Counted from the first letter of the stretch, positions 1-11,690 are shown. The stretch is 64,000 nt of DNA from Achatina immaculata (GCA_009760885.1 CM019696.1:47314017-47378016); one strand, 5' to 3'. The notes: generated from the letters alone by a model not told the origin. Numbers and translations: made by a program.

Positions 1-910
1 ATAAAGCATATTGTCAGCTTACTTATTTAATTTGTATACTGAAAATATAATGAGGAATGTTAGAGAAGATGTAGACACAGAATATTACGATGCCATAATA
101 ATTGGAGGTTATGAAATACCAGAGATTAGATATGCTGATGATTAGATATACTGTCCACAACACAAAAAGGAATGGAAAAACTAATTATGTCAGTCTGTAA
201 GAATAGTGAAGAGCAAAACCTCTATCCTAATGCCAAGAAAACTGAATTGATGACAACTGACAAAACAAACAAGGCAGCTGATGTATGTATCAGTGAGGAA
301 AAATTGGAAGAAGTAGACAGTTTTGAATATCTTGGATCACTGCTAACTAATAATGGAGATACAATGAGGGAAATTAAAAGGAGGACATCTGTATGTCTTT
401 AGAAAGTAAAACAGCTAAAATTTCTGTGGAGAAGAACAGACAGAACTACAAAAATAAGATTTTTAAGGGCATGCATTTTTCCCATCGCAACATATGCCTG
501 TGAGACCTGAACACTCAACAAAACAGCTGAGAAACACATAAATGCCTTTGAATGTAAATGCTACAGAAGAGTTCTTCAAATATCATGGACACACAAAAAA
601 GAACAAATATATCTGTACTACAAGAACTTAATATTGAAGAAGGCTGGCTAGTAAAGAGTATTAAACAGAGAAAACTTAAATATTTTGGACACGTTAAATG
701 TCATGATAATCTAGAGAAAACCTTCTTGGAAGGATACATAATGGGAAAAAGAGGAAGATCAAGGCGAAGATGGCTGCAAGACATCGTTGATGATCTGCAA
801 ATGGATCCATCAGCAGCAGGCCGTCTTGCTCACAACCGAGAGGCCTACAGGAGTGCTGTTAGGGAGGCAGAGTTCCACAAGGGACATGCAAATGAATGAA
901 TGAAGCTACT
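1..910 (+). mobile_element. LINE ORF2 3' portion, degenerate, (ATGA)n tail
   Basis: C-terminal part of a non-LTR reverse transcriptase, cut by the left edge. Frame segments give FEYLGSLLTNNGD and EIKRR (172-402), then ACIFPIATYACET, KCYRRVLQISWT, LKYFGH and GKRGRSRRRWLQDI (to 899). This is the usual post-RT region of RTE/CR1-like endonuclease-RT elements. In-frame stops and frameshifts (after 400 and near 510-560) make it a pseudogene. It ends in atgaatgaatga, the tail microsatellite. A minus-strand scrap of the same 3' end is at 63183-63231. The exact clade is not assigned. Confidence 0.85.
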
Positions 911-999
911 TTCTTCATTCTGGTTCTTTGAAGATGTCATATTTCGTCATAGGATTACAGCATGTACTTGTACGAACTTCCTGTAACTGTGAGCTTTTT

Positions 1000-1290
1000 G
1001 TTCTTTGCAGCCGTTGTTTTAGAGATGCTGAGCCACGGCTACGTATCGGCGTGGGATCGGGTTAATGCGGCTATTCTTTCTGTCCTGGAGTACAGCTAAA
1101 AAGCAGGGGGTATGCAATGCTTCTCTAGCAGACTCCACCACCATGGGAACTATGACCATCCCCGCCCCAATAGTCAAGCTAGGCCTGCTCCTAGGGGTAC
1201 CAACGGAGAGGTGGGACAGGGTCTTGGCCAGCTAGGGGTCGCTGATTGCCTCATCGGACAGGCGTCTTCTCCCCCGGGGTTGACTTTAGT
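1000..1290 (+). repeat. Dispersed repeat family C, copy 1
   Basis: Shares an ordered series of blocks with 2105-2345: cagccg..., agctaaaaagcagggg, ctccaccaccatgg and a gtcaagctaggcct-like block. Its end (caacggagaggtgggacagg then gtcttggccagct) recurs at 6485-6590 and inverted at 3085-3200 and 23520-23610. Probably a SINE-like retroposon; no coding. Confidence 0.6.
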
Positions 1291-1329
1291 TTTTGTGAGA
1301 CCGGAAAAAAAAAGATATTAAGAAGAGAC

Positions 1330-2100
1330 ATGATCATTTTCTACTCAGTACTCATATTCTCTCTCTCTCACATACACACACACACTACAAGGACTTGTAC
1401 CTGAGTGTACGCAAATACCGTACGGAGCATACAGAGTAACACAGTGAATAGAAACCTCTCCCCCCCCCCCCCAAACAAAAACAAAAACAAAAAAAGAACT
1501 AGTAACACGAATCATATATTAGCGCAAAGGCCCATTCTAAAGTAAATCAATTGTTTCTTCATACCCACGCCACCTGACGACTACACAATGTCAGCTTTCA
1601 TACATCCCTAGAGCGTCGAAAGTTAACATAATGTGAAGGCGACTTTTATCCCCCCTAAAGATGTGAATTCCAGAGAAAATTAATTCACTCATAACTTTTC
1701 CCAGAGATTGTATAATGTAAGTTATTTAGACGCAAGTTGCGACGGGCAGAGAGAGATAACTTCAGGGAAGGGAGGAAAGCGCTGGCAGTATTGTTTGACT
1801 TAATTAACTAATTAAGTCTCATTACTGCCGGATTGTTGTCTGAAGCGTCGGATAGAGAGTGTGAGTGAGAGAGTACTATGTGCTTGTGATTGAACGAGAC
1901 ATTAAGAGAGAGAGAGAGAGGGAGCGTGGGTGTCCATACAAGATGGAATGATGGGTTGATGTTCTGAACTAGGCTGGAAGATAGGTTTTAAATAAAGGGT
2001 AGCCGTTCCAGCTGTATTTTGAATGGGGGATTTTTTTTTTGGGTGTTTTTTCAATTTGAATGAGTAAAGAGGAAGCTAACAGTGCATGGAATATTATTGA
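1330..2100. other. Non-genic stretch with simple repeats
   Basis: Contains CT/CA and GA runs and a C-run near 1461. No gene, splice-supported exon or recognisable mobile element seen. Confidence 0.5.
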
Positions 2101-2104
2101 AAGT

Positions 2105-2345
2105 GTGAGCTGGTGCTCTCTTCAGCCGATGCTGTGTAGATGTTGAGGCAGAACATCGTGTTGGATTGGCTGCTGCTCATGGCGGATATTTTTCTTCAGT
2201 CTGCGGCTAAAAAAGCAGGGGTTGTGCAGTACTTCTTTAGCGGGCTCCGCCACCATGGACACTGTGACGATACCAACCCCGTTAGTCAGGCTAAACCTGT
2301 TACAACAGAGAGAGGTGAGTTAAGGCAGGAGTCTTGGTCTTCAGA
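2105..2345 (+). repeat. Dispersed repeat family C, copy 2
   Basis: Parallel to 1000-1290: gcggctaaaaaagcaggggt, gggctccgccaccatggac and a gttagtcaggctaaacct block follow in the same order. It is followed by a C run and a (TA)n/(GA)n microsatellite at 2349-2413. Confidence 0.6.
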
Positions 2346-2368
2346 ACCCCCCCCCCCACATACACACA

Positions 2369-2412
<44 letters not shown>

Positions 2413-2774
2413 CAGGCAGACAGACAGACAAAAGGACAAACAGACGGATGATTAGATAGACAGGGGAGAAAGAGAAAATTGCCCATATTTCGTAATTGTA
2501 GTCACTTGTTTTTGCTCAAATGCTCAAAATGCGTTGAGACGACCACTGTTTGAACTTACTTGTTCATCGATGATGCACACGGGTCTTGTTACGGTAGTGC
2601 TCATGTCAAGAAGCGGACGTAAGATACAGTAAAGGCCTGCCCGCCCAGCTGGCATCTGGCACAGCTTCCGAGGGAGCAGTTTGTGAAGACAGTGAAGAGT
2701 TTTGTAAGGCTGTAATTAGCTAGCTCATGTGACTTAACGAGCTAAGGTTTTACGAGAGAGAGAGAGAGAGAGAT

Positions 2775-2995
2775 GCCGCGGTGTTGTAGTATTTAATGCA
2801 TTCACCTGCCGATCGGAAGCTCCCTGGTTCGATTTCGCACTCGGACGAATTTTTCCGGACCGATCAGCACCACGATCAACCCAGTCTCCAAAAAAAAAAT
2901 TGGTACCTGGGTTTCCCTAGGAAAACAGGCAGCAAGACACGTGCTGACATCCTTAACTCAAATACTGTAATGACCTGGTAATGTGAAGGCACATA
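2775..2995 (+). mobile_element. tRNA-derived SINE, family B, copy 1
   Basis: The head carries a pol III B-box-like ctggttcgattt. It is followed by a ttttccggaccgatcagcac block, an A run and acctgggtttccctaggaaa. The same order is found inverted at 16790-17215. No protein. Confidence 0.6.
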
Positions 2996-3084
2996 CTCTT
3001 CACCCCCCCCCCCCCCCACGGCGGGACAGATCCCACAGGACACAGAGAGGGAAGTAGCAGAGATGTCTCTTCCAGTGTGACAGT

Positions 3085-3200
3085 ACATTTATCAGGGGTA
3101 AGTGAACTTGAGCTGGCCAAGACTCTGTCCCACGTCACTGTTGTTGCTCGTACCAACAGGCTCAGCCTGGATAACGGGACAGGGGAGCTCACCGTGTGGC
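3085..3200 (-). repeat. Family C fragment, inverted
   Basis: The reverse complement contains ggctgagcctgttggtacga and gtgggacagagtcttggcca, matching the end of the family C copy at 1000-1290. Confidence 0.5.
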
Positions 3201-3394
3201 CCATAGTGTTGAAGCCTGCAGAGGAGCTTGTGTTTTTGGAGAAAGAACCACACAGTCTTCAGGCTGTCTGCTGTAACCCACCCTCTGTTCCATACGACGA
3301 TTATGCTTACGTACTTTCACAGTGACCTCTGCTAGTACCATCTTTATCGCAGTTTCAGTGAGATACATCAACGTGAAGCTTCAGGAGGGAATCG

Positions 3395-3396
<2 letters not shown>

Positions 3397-3438
<42 letters not shown>
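3397..3438. repeat. (TA)n microsatellite
   Basis: About 21 TA units directly abut the mariner inverted repeat; a TA-rich target is expected for this transposon superfamily. Confidence 0.9.
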
Positions 3439-3441
<3 letters not shown>

Positions 3442-4712
3442 GGATGATTGATAAGTTCTCGGCATAAGGTACAACAGATTGTTTGTGGACATCTTTTTTG
3501 GGTTATTTCTCAACATAGTCCCCTTGCAAGTTTATGTACTTAGTCCAGCTATCTTGGAGCATACGGATCCCTTCTTTGTAAAAGTCAGCATCTTGTGCCA
3601 GTAGAAAGTGGTCTACAGCTCGAATGACGTCATCATCTGAAGTAAATTTGCGACCACTGAGCTCCTTTTTGAGTTTGGTAAACAGGTAATAGCCTGAAGG
3701 GGCCAAATCTGGGGAATTAGGAGGATGTTCAAGAAGCTGGAAGCTGCATTCATGAATGGCAGCCATTGTCAACGCCGACTTGTGAACTGGAGCATTGTCT
3801 TGCTGAAAGATGACTCCTCTCGTCAATTTCCCTCGATGCTTTTCCTTCAGTGTGACCCTCAATTATTTCACAAGATTAGCGTAATAGGCCCCGGTGACCG
3901 TTCTGTCCTTTTGAAGATAGTTACCAATAACACATCTTCTGAATCCCAAAAGATGGAAGCCATCACTTTGCCTGCAGACAGAAACACCCTTGCTTTCTTT
4001 GGAGGTGGGGATCCATGAAGTTTCCACTGCTTTCATTGTTCTTTGGTTTCTAGTTGAAAATGATGAACCCGAGTCTCATTCGTAGTCACAAATTGCTGAA
4101 GAAACTTTTCAGGATCTGCAGAAAAATGGGCAAGATTGTCTCTTGATACGTTGAGACGCTGTCGTTTGTGATCAGCTCCAAGAAGTTTCTGGACCCATCG
4201 AGTAGAGACCTTTTTCATTTGAAGATCACTGTGAATAATGGCATGAACACGTTCCTGGGAGATGCCCAACTCAGTAGCAATGTACCGATTCTCCATTATC
4301 ATGTCATGGATTCTGGCGGTGATTTCATCGGTGGTTACCGTTCTTGGTCTTCCTGGACGGGGCTCATCTTCCAGACTTTCCCTTCCATGTGTGAATTGAG
4401 CTGCCCATTTCTTCACTGTGCTGTAAGAAGGGGTACTTCCCTAGAGTCTCTATCATATCCTCGTGGATCTCCTTCGATGATAGCCCTTGATGCAGAGGTA
4501 GTGAATGACTGCTCGATGAGAAATTTTATCCATTTTCTCAATTTCTACCACCCCTTACCACTTCAGTAGCCTGTAAAAAAAAATTGGTTGCAGTTAATTT
4601 CTTGAAACTTGGTGTTTAATCTTACATTAACCTGATCTACAAATTCATCTAATATCAGGTGTGTATTTCAAGCATTTGTACATTATGCTGAGAACTTATC
4701 AATCACCCCTCG
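3439..4712 (-). mobile_element. Mariner-like element (DD34D type), full length, inactive
   Basis: About 1.27 kb bounded by ~27-bp inverted repeats (left gagggatgattgataagttc; right, inverted, gaggggtgattgataagttc). The transposase reads on the minus strand. N-terminal helix-turn-helix segments are GLSSKEIHEDMIETLGKYP, KKWAAQFTHGRESLEDEPRPG and GRPRTVTTDEI, then ELGISQERVHAI. The catalytic segment has IFQQDNAPVHKS, LLEHPPNSPDLAPSGYYLF. At least three frameshifts and stops separate these parts. Two of the three catalytic Asp are replaced: the DETW position reads NETR and the APSDY position reads APSGY. It cannot encode an active transposase. Confidence 0.92.
3503..4569 (-). pseudogene. Mariner transposase pseudogene
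   Basis: Coding remnant inside the mariner element. The C-terminal half lies at 3503-3862, a KVMASIFWD block at about 3890-3970 in another frame, the N-terminal half at 4033-4416, and the first ~50 residues in shifted frames at 4417-4540. First catalytic Asp to Asn, third Asp to Gly, and multiple frameshifts. Confidence 0.9.
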
Positions 4713-5128
4713 TGTGTGTCTGCCTGCCTGTCTGTCTGTCTGTGTCCAGTTCCCCTTGTGCTGGTGCGGTTTAGAGTCGGGGGAGAGAAGGGATGGATAG
4801 AGAAAAGAGAAAGTGTCTGAAAATACAGCAGTAGAAGCAAGCTTTATGTAGTTACGGTTTTATGTCTGTTCATCGTTTTTATTGCTATCGATTTGTTGTT
4901 TGAAAAATCTCACTGTAATTGCGCGCACGATGTCTTTCCAGCCGATATAGATCTTTTTGGCGCATTGTGGGATAAGTGGATAGGCAACTGGTTGGCTTGA
5001 ACTCCTCTTGGTGGACAGCTGAAGTGGGCGTCTCGGCGGATTCAGCTTAACCGTGTTAAATTCGACATTCCAGAGCCCAGTGATTAGGCAGAAGCAATCA
5101 AACATTGTACTGGCTGGAGTGCTCATGA
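4713..5128. other. Non-genic stretch
   Basis: TG/TC-rich simple sequence near 4713-4745, then unique sequence with no supported gene. Confidence 0.4.
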
Positions 5129-5404
5129 ATTTAGCCGGGCTGTGTAGAGTCTGGAGTACTTCTAGATTGAACCGGGCTCTGTAGAGTTTGGAGTACTTCT
5201 AGATTGAGCCGGGCTATGTAGAGTCTGGAGTACTTCTAGATTGAGCCGGGCTATGTAGAGTCTGGAGTACTTCTAGATTGAGCCGGGCTCTGTAGAGTTT
5301 GGAGTACTTCTAGATTGAGCCGGGCTCTGTCGAGTTTGGAGTACTTCTAGATTGAGCCGGACTGTTTAGAGTCTGGAGTACTTCTAGATCGGGCTGGGCT
5401 CTGA
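5129..5404 (+). repeat. 37-bp minisatellite, about 7.5 copies
   Basis: Consensus starts attgagccgggct and ends ggagtacttctag; copies vary at a few positions (ctatg/ctctg, gtttgg/gtctgg). Confidence 0.9.
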
Positions 5405-6480
5405 AGAAATGAACCTTTTGTGGAAGAGTCGGAGTCAGCCAGTAGAAAAAAGGAGTCAGAGACAGAGAAAAAAGTTCAGCTTTGGGTCGGAGTCTGGTAG
5501 AGATTCACTATATATAAGTAATAGGAACTTGACAAGTGGGAGTCTGGCAGAAATGCACCATTTTCGAGTAGTAGAAATTGGGTTAGATCGTGTTGAAGGT
5601 TTGGCCAGCTCCACAAAAGTGGTTACTGCATGGCTTTAGAATGGAATGTTGGTCAGCAGTGGTTTGCCAAATAAAACTGTAGCTCATGGTTCAAGGACAG
5701 ATTGCCTTCGCTTTCTCAAACTCATCTCCAGAGTTATTTTAACAGCCTGGTCCCGCGCGTTTTGTTGCGCTTCTGAATATTTTCACGCTCGCGTGTGTGG
5801 GGGTGGGGGGGGGGGGTTCCGACTTTCAGGTTGGTGAGTAAGACGTTTGTGAGGCAGGATGTTTCTGCGTCTTCCATCTCATCGGCGCTCATGAAGGAAG
5901 AGAAACTCATCAGATCCCGTTTCCTGGCTCAGTGTGTTCTTTCCAACCCTTATTTCAGGATGTTACAAATACTTTCTGGCGCCGTTCCTGTAATCCCCCC
6001 ATCCCCCACCTTCTCTCCCCTTCCTCGAACTGCTCCTGCCCCGTATTTAAATTTATAATTACGCGCGTTGAAGCGACATTCAGAGATCACCGAGAAATGC
6101 TTGAATTGACAGAACTCACAGATGAGTCTCTGGAGTTTTTTTTTTTAAAGGAAAAAAAAAGGGGGGGGGGGCGGACCTGCAACGCACAAGTAGCATCCCC
6201 TACCCCACACAACAGGGCGTCCTCATCAAAGGCGAACGAGGCACATTTTTAATATATATTAAAACATTGAAGAAAGTGGCGGCATCCGTTCTCTTCAGCC
6301 TGTCCTGTTCTTTTATTTCTGTCTGCCTAGGACTCCTAGCAGGAAGTTGCTTGCAGGCAGCGCGCCCGTCGTGGAGGGCGAGTTACAGTGGTTTGTCGGT
6401 CTGGAAGCTGGAAGGAGGCGGAGAGGTTTCACCGCATCTAGGCAGACTACAACATTGCAGTTTAGACGTAGCCATCAGTG
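5405..6480. other. Non-genic stretch
   Basis: Contains G runs at 5803-5817 and 6161-6170 and pyrimidine-rich patches. A hydrophobic N-terminus-like reading frame at 6267 is noted but not supported as an exon. Confidence 0.4.
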
Positions 6481-6484
6481 CCTC

Positions 6485-6590
6485 GTTGGCAGGCTTAACT
6501 TGTTAAAAGGAGCGCCAACGGAGAGATGAAACAGGGTCTTGACCAGTTGTGCTTCGCTGGCCCTGACAAGTGTGCCATCATCACTCTAGC
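6485..6590 (+). repeat. Family C fragment
   Basis: gcgccaacggagagatgaaa then cagggtcttgaccag match the end of the copy at 1000-1290; cgctggccctgacaagtg is shared (inverted) with 23520-23610. Confidence 0.5.
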
Positions 6591-6944
6591 AGTCATCTTT
6601 GCTTCTTGCGTTTCAACACATAGGTGTTACCATTTATGATTGCCAGTTAAAAGTCTGTTTCTCTCAAAAAATGATGCTGTCGTTTATAGTAAAAATGTCC
6701 CTCATACTTGTCATGTACAACACTGTGCACAAAATTGATATTGAATGTTTGGCAGATGAAAGACAGAATGTTGTCTGGCGGGCCCGCGTGTCCAGTTCTC
6801 AACCTTTTGCAGATAAGCCTTGTTCTTTCTTTATTTCTAGAATCAAGAATACTCTGACCTAGAAACGGTTCAGTTTATGTGAGCCACCAAGCGGAGCTAA
6901 CAGAGCCACACTCCTACCAGCCACCGTGACAGATTGTTGTATCC

Positions 6945-7080
6945 TCTTCTTCGTCGTCCTCTCAGACATCGACACCAGTCTCTCTCACAAATCCGCCAGT
7001 TCGTCTCGGGTTTTCAGCATCTCTTGTAGCGGACTGAGGTCTTCTGGCCAGGTCCTTTGCCTAGGTGGTTGTGTACAGAC
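6945..7080 (-). repeat. Dispersed repeat family E, copy 1, (GAA)n-type end
   Basis: Begins on the + strand with tcttcttcgtcg, then cagacatcgacaccagtctc, ttttcagcat and ggccaggtc.tttgcct blocks. The same series occurs at 14228-14400. Read on the minus strand it ends in gaagaaga, like the (GAA)n-tailed retroposons here. Confidence 0.6.
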
Positions 7081-7348
7081 TGTTGTATAAGTTTTAACAG
7101 GACAGCAATGCAAGGATTACGGAGGAGCTTGATGAGAGACTTTTGTGTTGTTTTTTTTTTTGGGGGGGGGGGTAAATTAAAATTCTGCATTAAGAATTAT
7201 TAAAGAAAGCCGCCGGAGTTTACTTTCCATCCGATTTCATGTCTTTGTTTAGAGATTCTCATAACAGGCCGTTTTCATACTACAGCCTGCCCAACAGGAT
7301 CATTGTGTTCTCTATAGAGGACCTCAAGGGAACGTTTAGTCCTCATCT

Positions 7349-8339
7349 GTAAAGCAAGAATCGCTGCTGGAGAGATTGTTCGGATGTCGTGCGTGGAGTG
7401 AAGCTCCTCCCGGCCAGGGAAGAAAATGCAGAAAAGCAATTAGGGATGCTGTGTGGCGCCGATGTGAAAAGGTGATGAAAAGAATAAAGTGAAGCTTAAT
7501 CGGTATGTCCAGTAGTATCGCAGCGAGAGCTATCCATACCACGGCGCCTCTGCTCTAGAGGCCGGATACGTCCGAAATATGCCCATACTGGTGAAATATG
7601 CCTAAACCGGCTTACACCACGGGTGAAACTTGATAGCTACGCGTGTCACGGTACCTCTGCTGTAGAGGTCGGTCATGTCCTAAACACGCCCATACTGGGA
7701 TAATATGCCTAAACCGGCTCAACCCAGGGTTGGAAGTCACTAGTGGCGAGGATTCGTCCTCCTGGACAAAAGCTCCATCCTGGTCACAACTAGGAAGGGT
7801 AGTGGGCATGACCACAAAATGCTGAAGTCGGAGACACTGGACCAGGGCAGTCTGGATAGGCAACCACCTCTCACCCGGCGGGGATGTATGCGTAGCCTAA
7901 TCACGCTGAGGTTTTCCGGTGAGAAAGTCCAACTCTGGAATGGATGGGCAACCACCTCTCACCCGGCGGTGATACACAGGTATCTCAAAACACGTCGAGG
8001 TTTTCCGGTGAGAAAGTCCAACTCTAGCCCGGATGGGCTACCACCTTCTCACCCAGCGAGGATATACTCATATCCAAAACACGCTGAGGTTTTCCAGTGA
8101 GAAAGACCAACTCTAGATCAAACTGGTGCAACGAAAACCACGGTGTCAGGCAATCCCGCTTCTGAGACCCACCGAGAATACAGGGTCAAGGCGTATGATA
8201 CTCTGAACCTCTTGTGGTCCTTTTGGGGACCACACGGGGGAACCACGGGGCCTATAGAGGATCACAGGGGTAAATTCAATAGGATCACAGGGCGGTGTTG
8301 GTGGTAGAAGCGAACGAAGAAGAAGAAGTAAAGCAAGAA
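7349..8339 (+). mobile_element. (GAA)n-tailed retroposon family D, copy A
   Basis: Body 7361-8327 (967 bp) between perfect 12-bp direct repeats gtaaagcaagaa (7349-7360 and 8328-8339), a target-site duplication. The 3' end is gcgaacgaagaagaagaa. Order of modules: a cggccagggaagaaaatgc block, two copies of an ~80-110-bp module with the hairpin cctctgctctagagg, a unique block, then three ~89-bp units (starting 7854, 7942, 8031), each with ctcacccgg and ccggtgag arms. The structure indicates LINE-type target-primed insertion with 5' truncation. No long conserved reading frame; the 89-bp period breaks frame between units. No function assigned. Confidence 0.85.
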
Positions 8340-8725
8340 CATCTTTTCCGCTGTACCCCACAAACATTTGTCCCAGCTGCGTCGGTAAACCATGAGGCCG
8401 ACGCCGTTGTCTGTTTGTTTGGCTGCAAGCACCGAAGAGTCCTATCAACAAGACTGTTAGTCACTACAGGCACAAGTGTTTCATATACCTACGGCATATC
8501 GTGTTTGGGACAGCTCTGTTTATGCGTACGCTAGAGCTGTATCGCTGTAAGACGCGCATTCGTCTTTAGATACGTGTGTGCTGCAGGAATGCCAAAAATC
8601 CGGACCCGTAGCCCGCGCTGTAGTTATGGAAAGTTGGAGGGAAAGTGTATGTGTATGGGGGGGGGGGGGATCTCCACATAGAGATCTGCAATACGTGTCA
8701 GATGTAGTCGATAAGAAAAGAAGGC

Positions 8726-8763
<38 letters not shown>

Positions 8764-9050
8764 GAGAGAGATTGGAGGCTGTGAGAGCTTTTCATGAAAC
8801 TGAACATAAGTAAGTACCTGCGTTGTTATTATTGTTGTTTTGTTGTGTTATATGTACGTACGCACGTTGCATATTACTTTAGTGCATGTTTTGGTGCCGC
8901 TGTTTTGGTGAAAGAACGTAGGCTATATACACGCACGTAAACTCGTACGTATACGCTGTAGGCAAACGTGTGCCAGCGGTCATAAAACAGAGGCAGAAAT
9001 AGCGGGTTGTTGTACTAGCTGATAAAACAAGACACAATCTTCTCGCGGCT
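8340..9050. other. Non-genic stretch with GA repeat
   Basis: Contains a G run (8659-8669) and a (GA)n tract (8730-8760). No supported gene. Confidence 0.5.
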
Positions 9051-9055
9051 GTTTG

Positions 9056-10300
9056 CTGAGCTGTATATTTACTTTTTTCAGCTTTCTTTTCTCTCCTTCT
9101 GTACCTGTTAGATTTTGCTTACATGTTTCTCTCTCTCTCTCTCTCACTTTCTGCGTACGTGTGTGTATCTCTAGTCCCTCTCTCCCTCCCCTTCTTTCTC
9201 TGTATCACTCTCTTCCTCATTGTCTCTCTAAAACTGTACTTTGGTCTGTCACCCTGCCTCTGAGTGAGTGAGTGAGTGAGTGAGTGAAAGCTGTGTGATG
9301 AAGGGCAGAATGTTAGACGGGGTTGCGTGCCCAGTTCTTAACTCTTTGAAAATAAAGTATGTTCGTTGGTTCGTTCTCTTTCTCCCCACCTTTTTTTCAC
9401 TCACCTTCACCCAGTTTCTCCTCTGTCTCCTCTCTATCTTCTCTCTCTCCTCTCTGTCTCCTCTCTGTCCCTCTCTACTTTCTCATATCTCTCCTGTCTC
9501 TTCTATGTCTGTCTCTCTTTCTGTCTCTTTCTCTCTCTCTTGCTCTTTCTTTTCTCTCTCTCTCTCTCTCTTTCTCTCTGATATAATTAACTCAAGTAAC
9601 TAGCATGAAAGCTACAGGAGAGCTTTAAAGTTATACTTCTTGAGGGCTGCAGCTGTCAGTGTTATCATTTTATTTTCGCTTCTTTTTTTATGCCAATTCT
9701 TCTTTTTCGTCCTGTTTTTCTTTCTGTTTCCCTTTCTTCTTCCTCCTGCTTTAAAAAAACATTTCTTTTTCCATCAGTTTTTTTTTTATTATTTTCTTCT
9801 TTTTTTCCACTTCAACCTTTTTTTTCTTGTTATTATTTTCTTCTTTTTTTCCACTTCAACCTTTTTTTTCTTGTTATTATTTTCTTCTTTTTTCCACTTC
9901 CACCTTTTTTATTTTATTATTTTCTTCTTTTTTCCACTTCCACCTTTTTTATTTTATTATTTTCTTCTTTTTTCCACTTCTACCTTTTTTATTTTATTAT
10001 TTACTTCTTTTTTTCACTTCCACCTTTTTTATTTTATTATTTTCTTTTTTTTCCACTTCCACCTTTTTTATTTTATTATTTACTTCTTTTTTCCACTTCT
10101 ACCTTTTTTATTTTATTATTTTCTTCTTTTTTCCCACTTCCACCTTTTTTTTCTTTTATTATTTTCTTCTTTTTTTTCCACTTCAACCTTTTTTTTTCTT
10201 TTATTATTTTCTTTTTTTTCTACTTCCACCTTTTTTTTTCTTTTATTATTTTCTTTTTATCTCCCTCTTCTTCCTTCTTATTTCTTCTTCTTTTCTTTCT
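9056..10300 (+). repeat. Pyrimidine-rich block with ~40-bp tandem array
   Basis: From about 9056 the + strand is overwhelmingly C/T (CTCT tracts to 9580). From about 9775 to 10260 there are ~11 copies of a 40-43-bp unit built from ccacttccacctttttt, attttattatt and ttcttctttttt. Long open frames here (up to 242 codons, Phe/Leu/Ser) only reflect absence of purine-containing stops. Confidence 0.85.
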
Positions 10301-11490
10301 ACGTTTTGACACATGCATATAGTTCCAGAAGCGCACATTTTGTCCCCTGGTCAAGTCGTAGATCATAAAGTTTGTCTTCCCTATTTATCTAGGCTTTACT
10401 AAGATAAACATTCAGCATAGTTTCAGTGTAGGAGAATATATTATTAAATATTAAATATACACTATACGTAGGTGTGCAGTATAGGATGTAAACATACAGT
10501 GTGTGTTTCTTTTTTTTTTCTTACAACAAAGTCAATAATCATTGTTTTCTAAACTGTCCGCTATCATGCATTATTCGATTACACCCATTCGTAACCCTGT
10601 ATACATATATACAAGCTATGTATATGTGCTTGTATATAATACACACATATATATATATGCTGTATATATACACATGCACTGTATATGTATGTATATATGT
10701 GCATATATATTCATATTAATACTTCATACGGTCTTTATAGTGATGATTTATTACTGTTAGTATTATCCATCTGGTTTCTTTATTGTCTTTAAAGGAGAAC
10801 TGTGCCCTGTTCATCTTTTCATAATGTCCCATTCTCTGCGCCTTTTTGATATGTATTAGTACAATAGCTTGCATACATACTCACATAAACATCCGTCATA
10901 GTATGCCTGCACCATTTAAGCACTCTGTAATATATTTAAAAAAAAGGTAAAAGAAATCCTGTCGTGTCTTAGAGGCACATAGGGATATGGTGTTAGTGCC
11001 CATAGAACAGTCATATGGATAAACGCAGATTTGTTGCTTGTGAGTAAAGAGATAATGAGACATCATAAACACATATACAGCACAGGCAGAAAGCAAGTAT
11101 TAATATCACAGGATTGTTTATGTTTTTCCCTTCCTCAAAGCAAGTATTTTTTTGTTGGTCGTGACGTGGTGTAGAGATAATACTCTAACCGTAAATGCTT
11201 ATTGCTAAAACAAGGATCCCGCCCCATATGGATTTATATACCTCGGATCTGGTTTGTATCTGAGGTGATGAGCCCAAAGTTATATTTTGTGTATCATATG
11301 GCAGATTTTACATACACCGGCACCTGTAGTAGTCTGTTCACGTGAGCATCCATAAAGGTTAGCATACAACAGCGCTTAATAATGCTTTGGGTTCCACGTT
11401 CTTGCTCCGAGTGCTGTGAGATCGAGCTCTGTGTGCTCCTTCCTACTGTTGCCGGTAGTGACCATGATAACTGGTGCATTTCCCAAGATG
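10300..11490. other. AT-rich non-genic stretch
   Basis: Contains TATA/CATA-rich simple sequence around 10595-10720. No gene supported. Confidence 0.5.
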
Positions 11491-11494
11491 TGCA

Positions 11495-11690
11495 CAGGGC
11501 CATGGAGAAAGAGGTCGGGTCACAGGGCCGTGGAGAAAGAGGTCGGGTCACAGGGCCGTGGAGAAAGAGGTCGGGTCACAGGGCCGTGGAGAAAGAGGTC
11601 GGGTCGCAGGGCCGTGAAGAAAGAGGTCGGGTCACAGGGCCGTGAAGAAAGAGGTCGGGTCACAGGGCCGTGAAGAAAGAGTTCGGGCCG
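11495..11690 (+). repeat. 28-bp minisatellite, 7 copies
   Basis: Unit contains cagggccgtggagaaagagg followed by tcgggtca. Open frames across it are repeat artefacts. Confidence 0.9.

Noticed and set aside
6267..6506. MKKVAASVLFSLSCSF start resembling a signal peptide, considered as receptor exon 1
   Set aside because: No good phase-0 donor follows, it is 25 kb from exon A, and it lies in CpG-rich sequence full of repeats.
7361..8327. Hammerhead ribozyme in the family D retroposon
   Set aside because: No CUGAUGA core or matching GAAA arm was seen; only the general hairpin pattern remains.
9640..10368. 242-codon Phe/Leu/Ser frame with membrane-protein look
   Set aside because: Low-complexity pyrimidine repeat; three overlapping frames are equally open.
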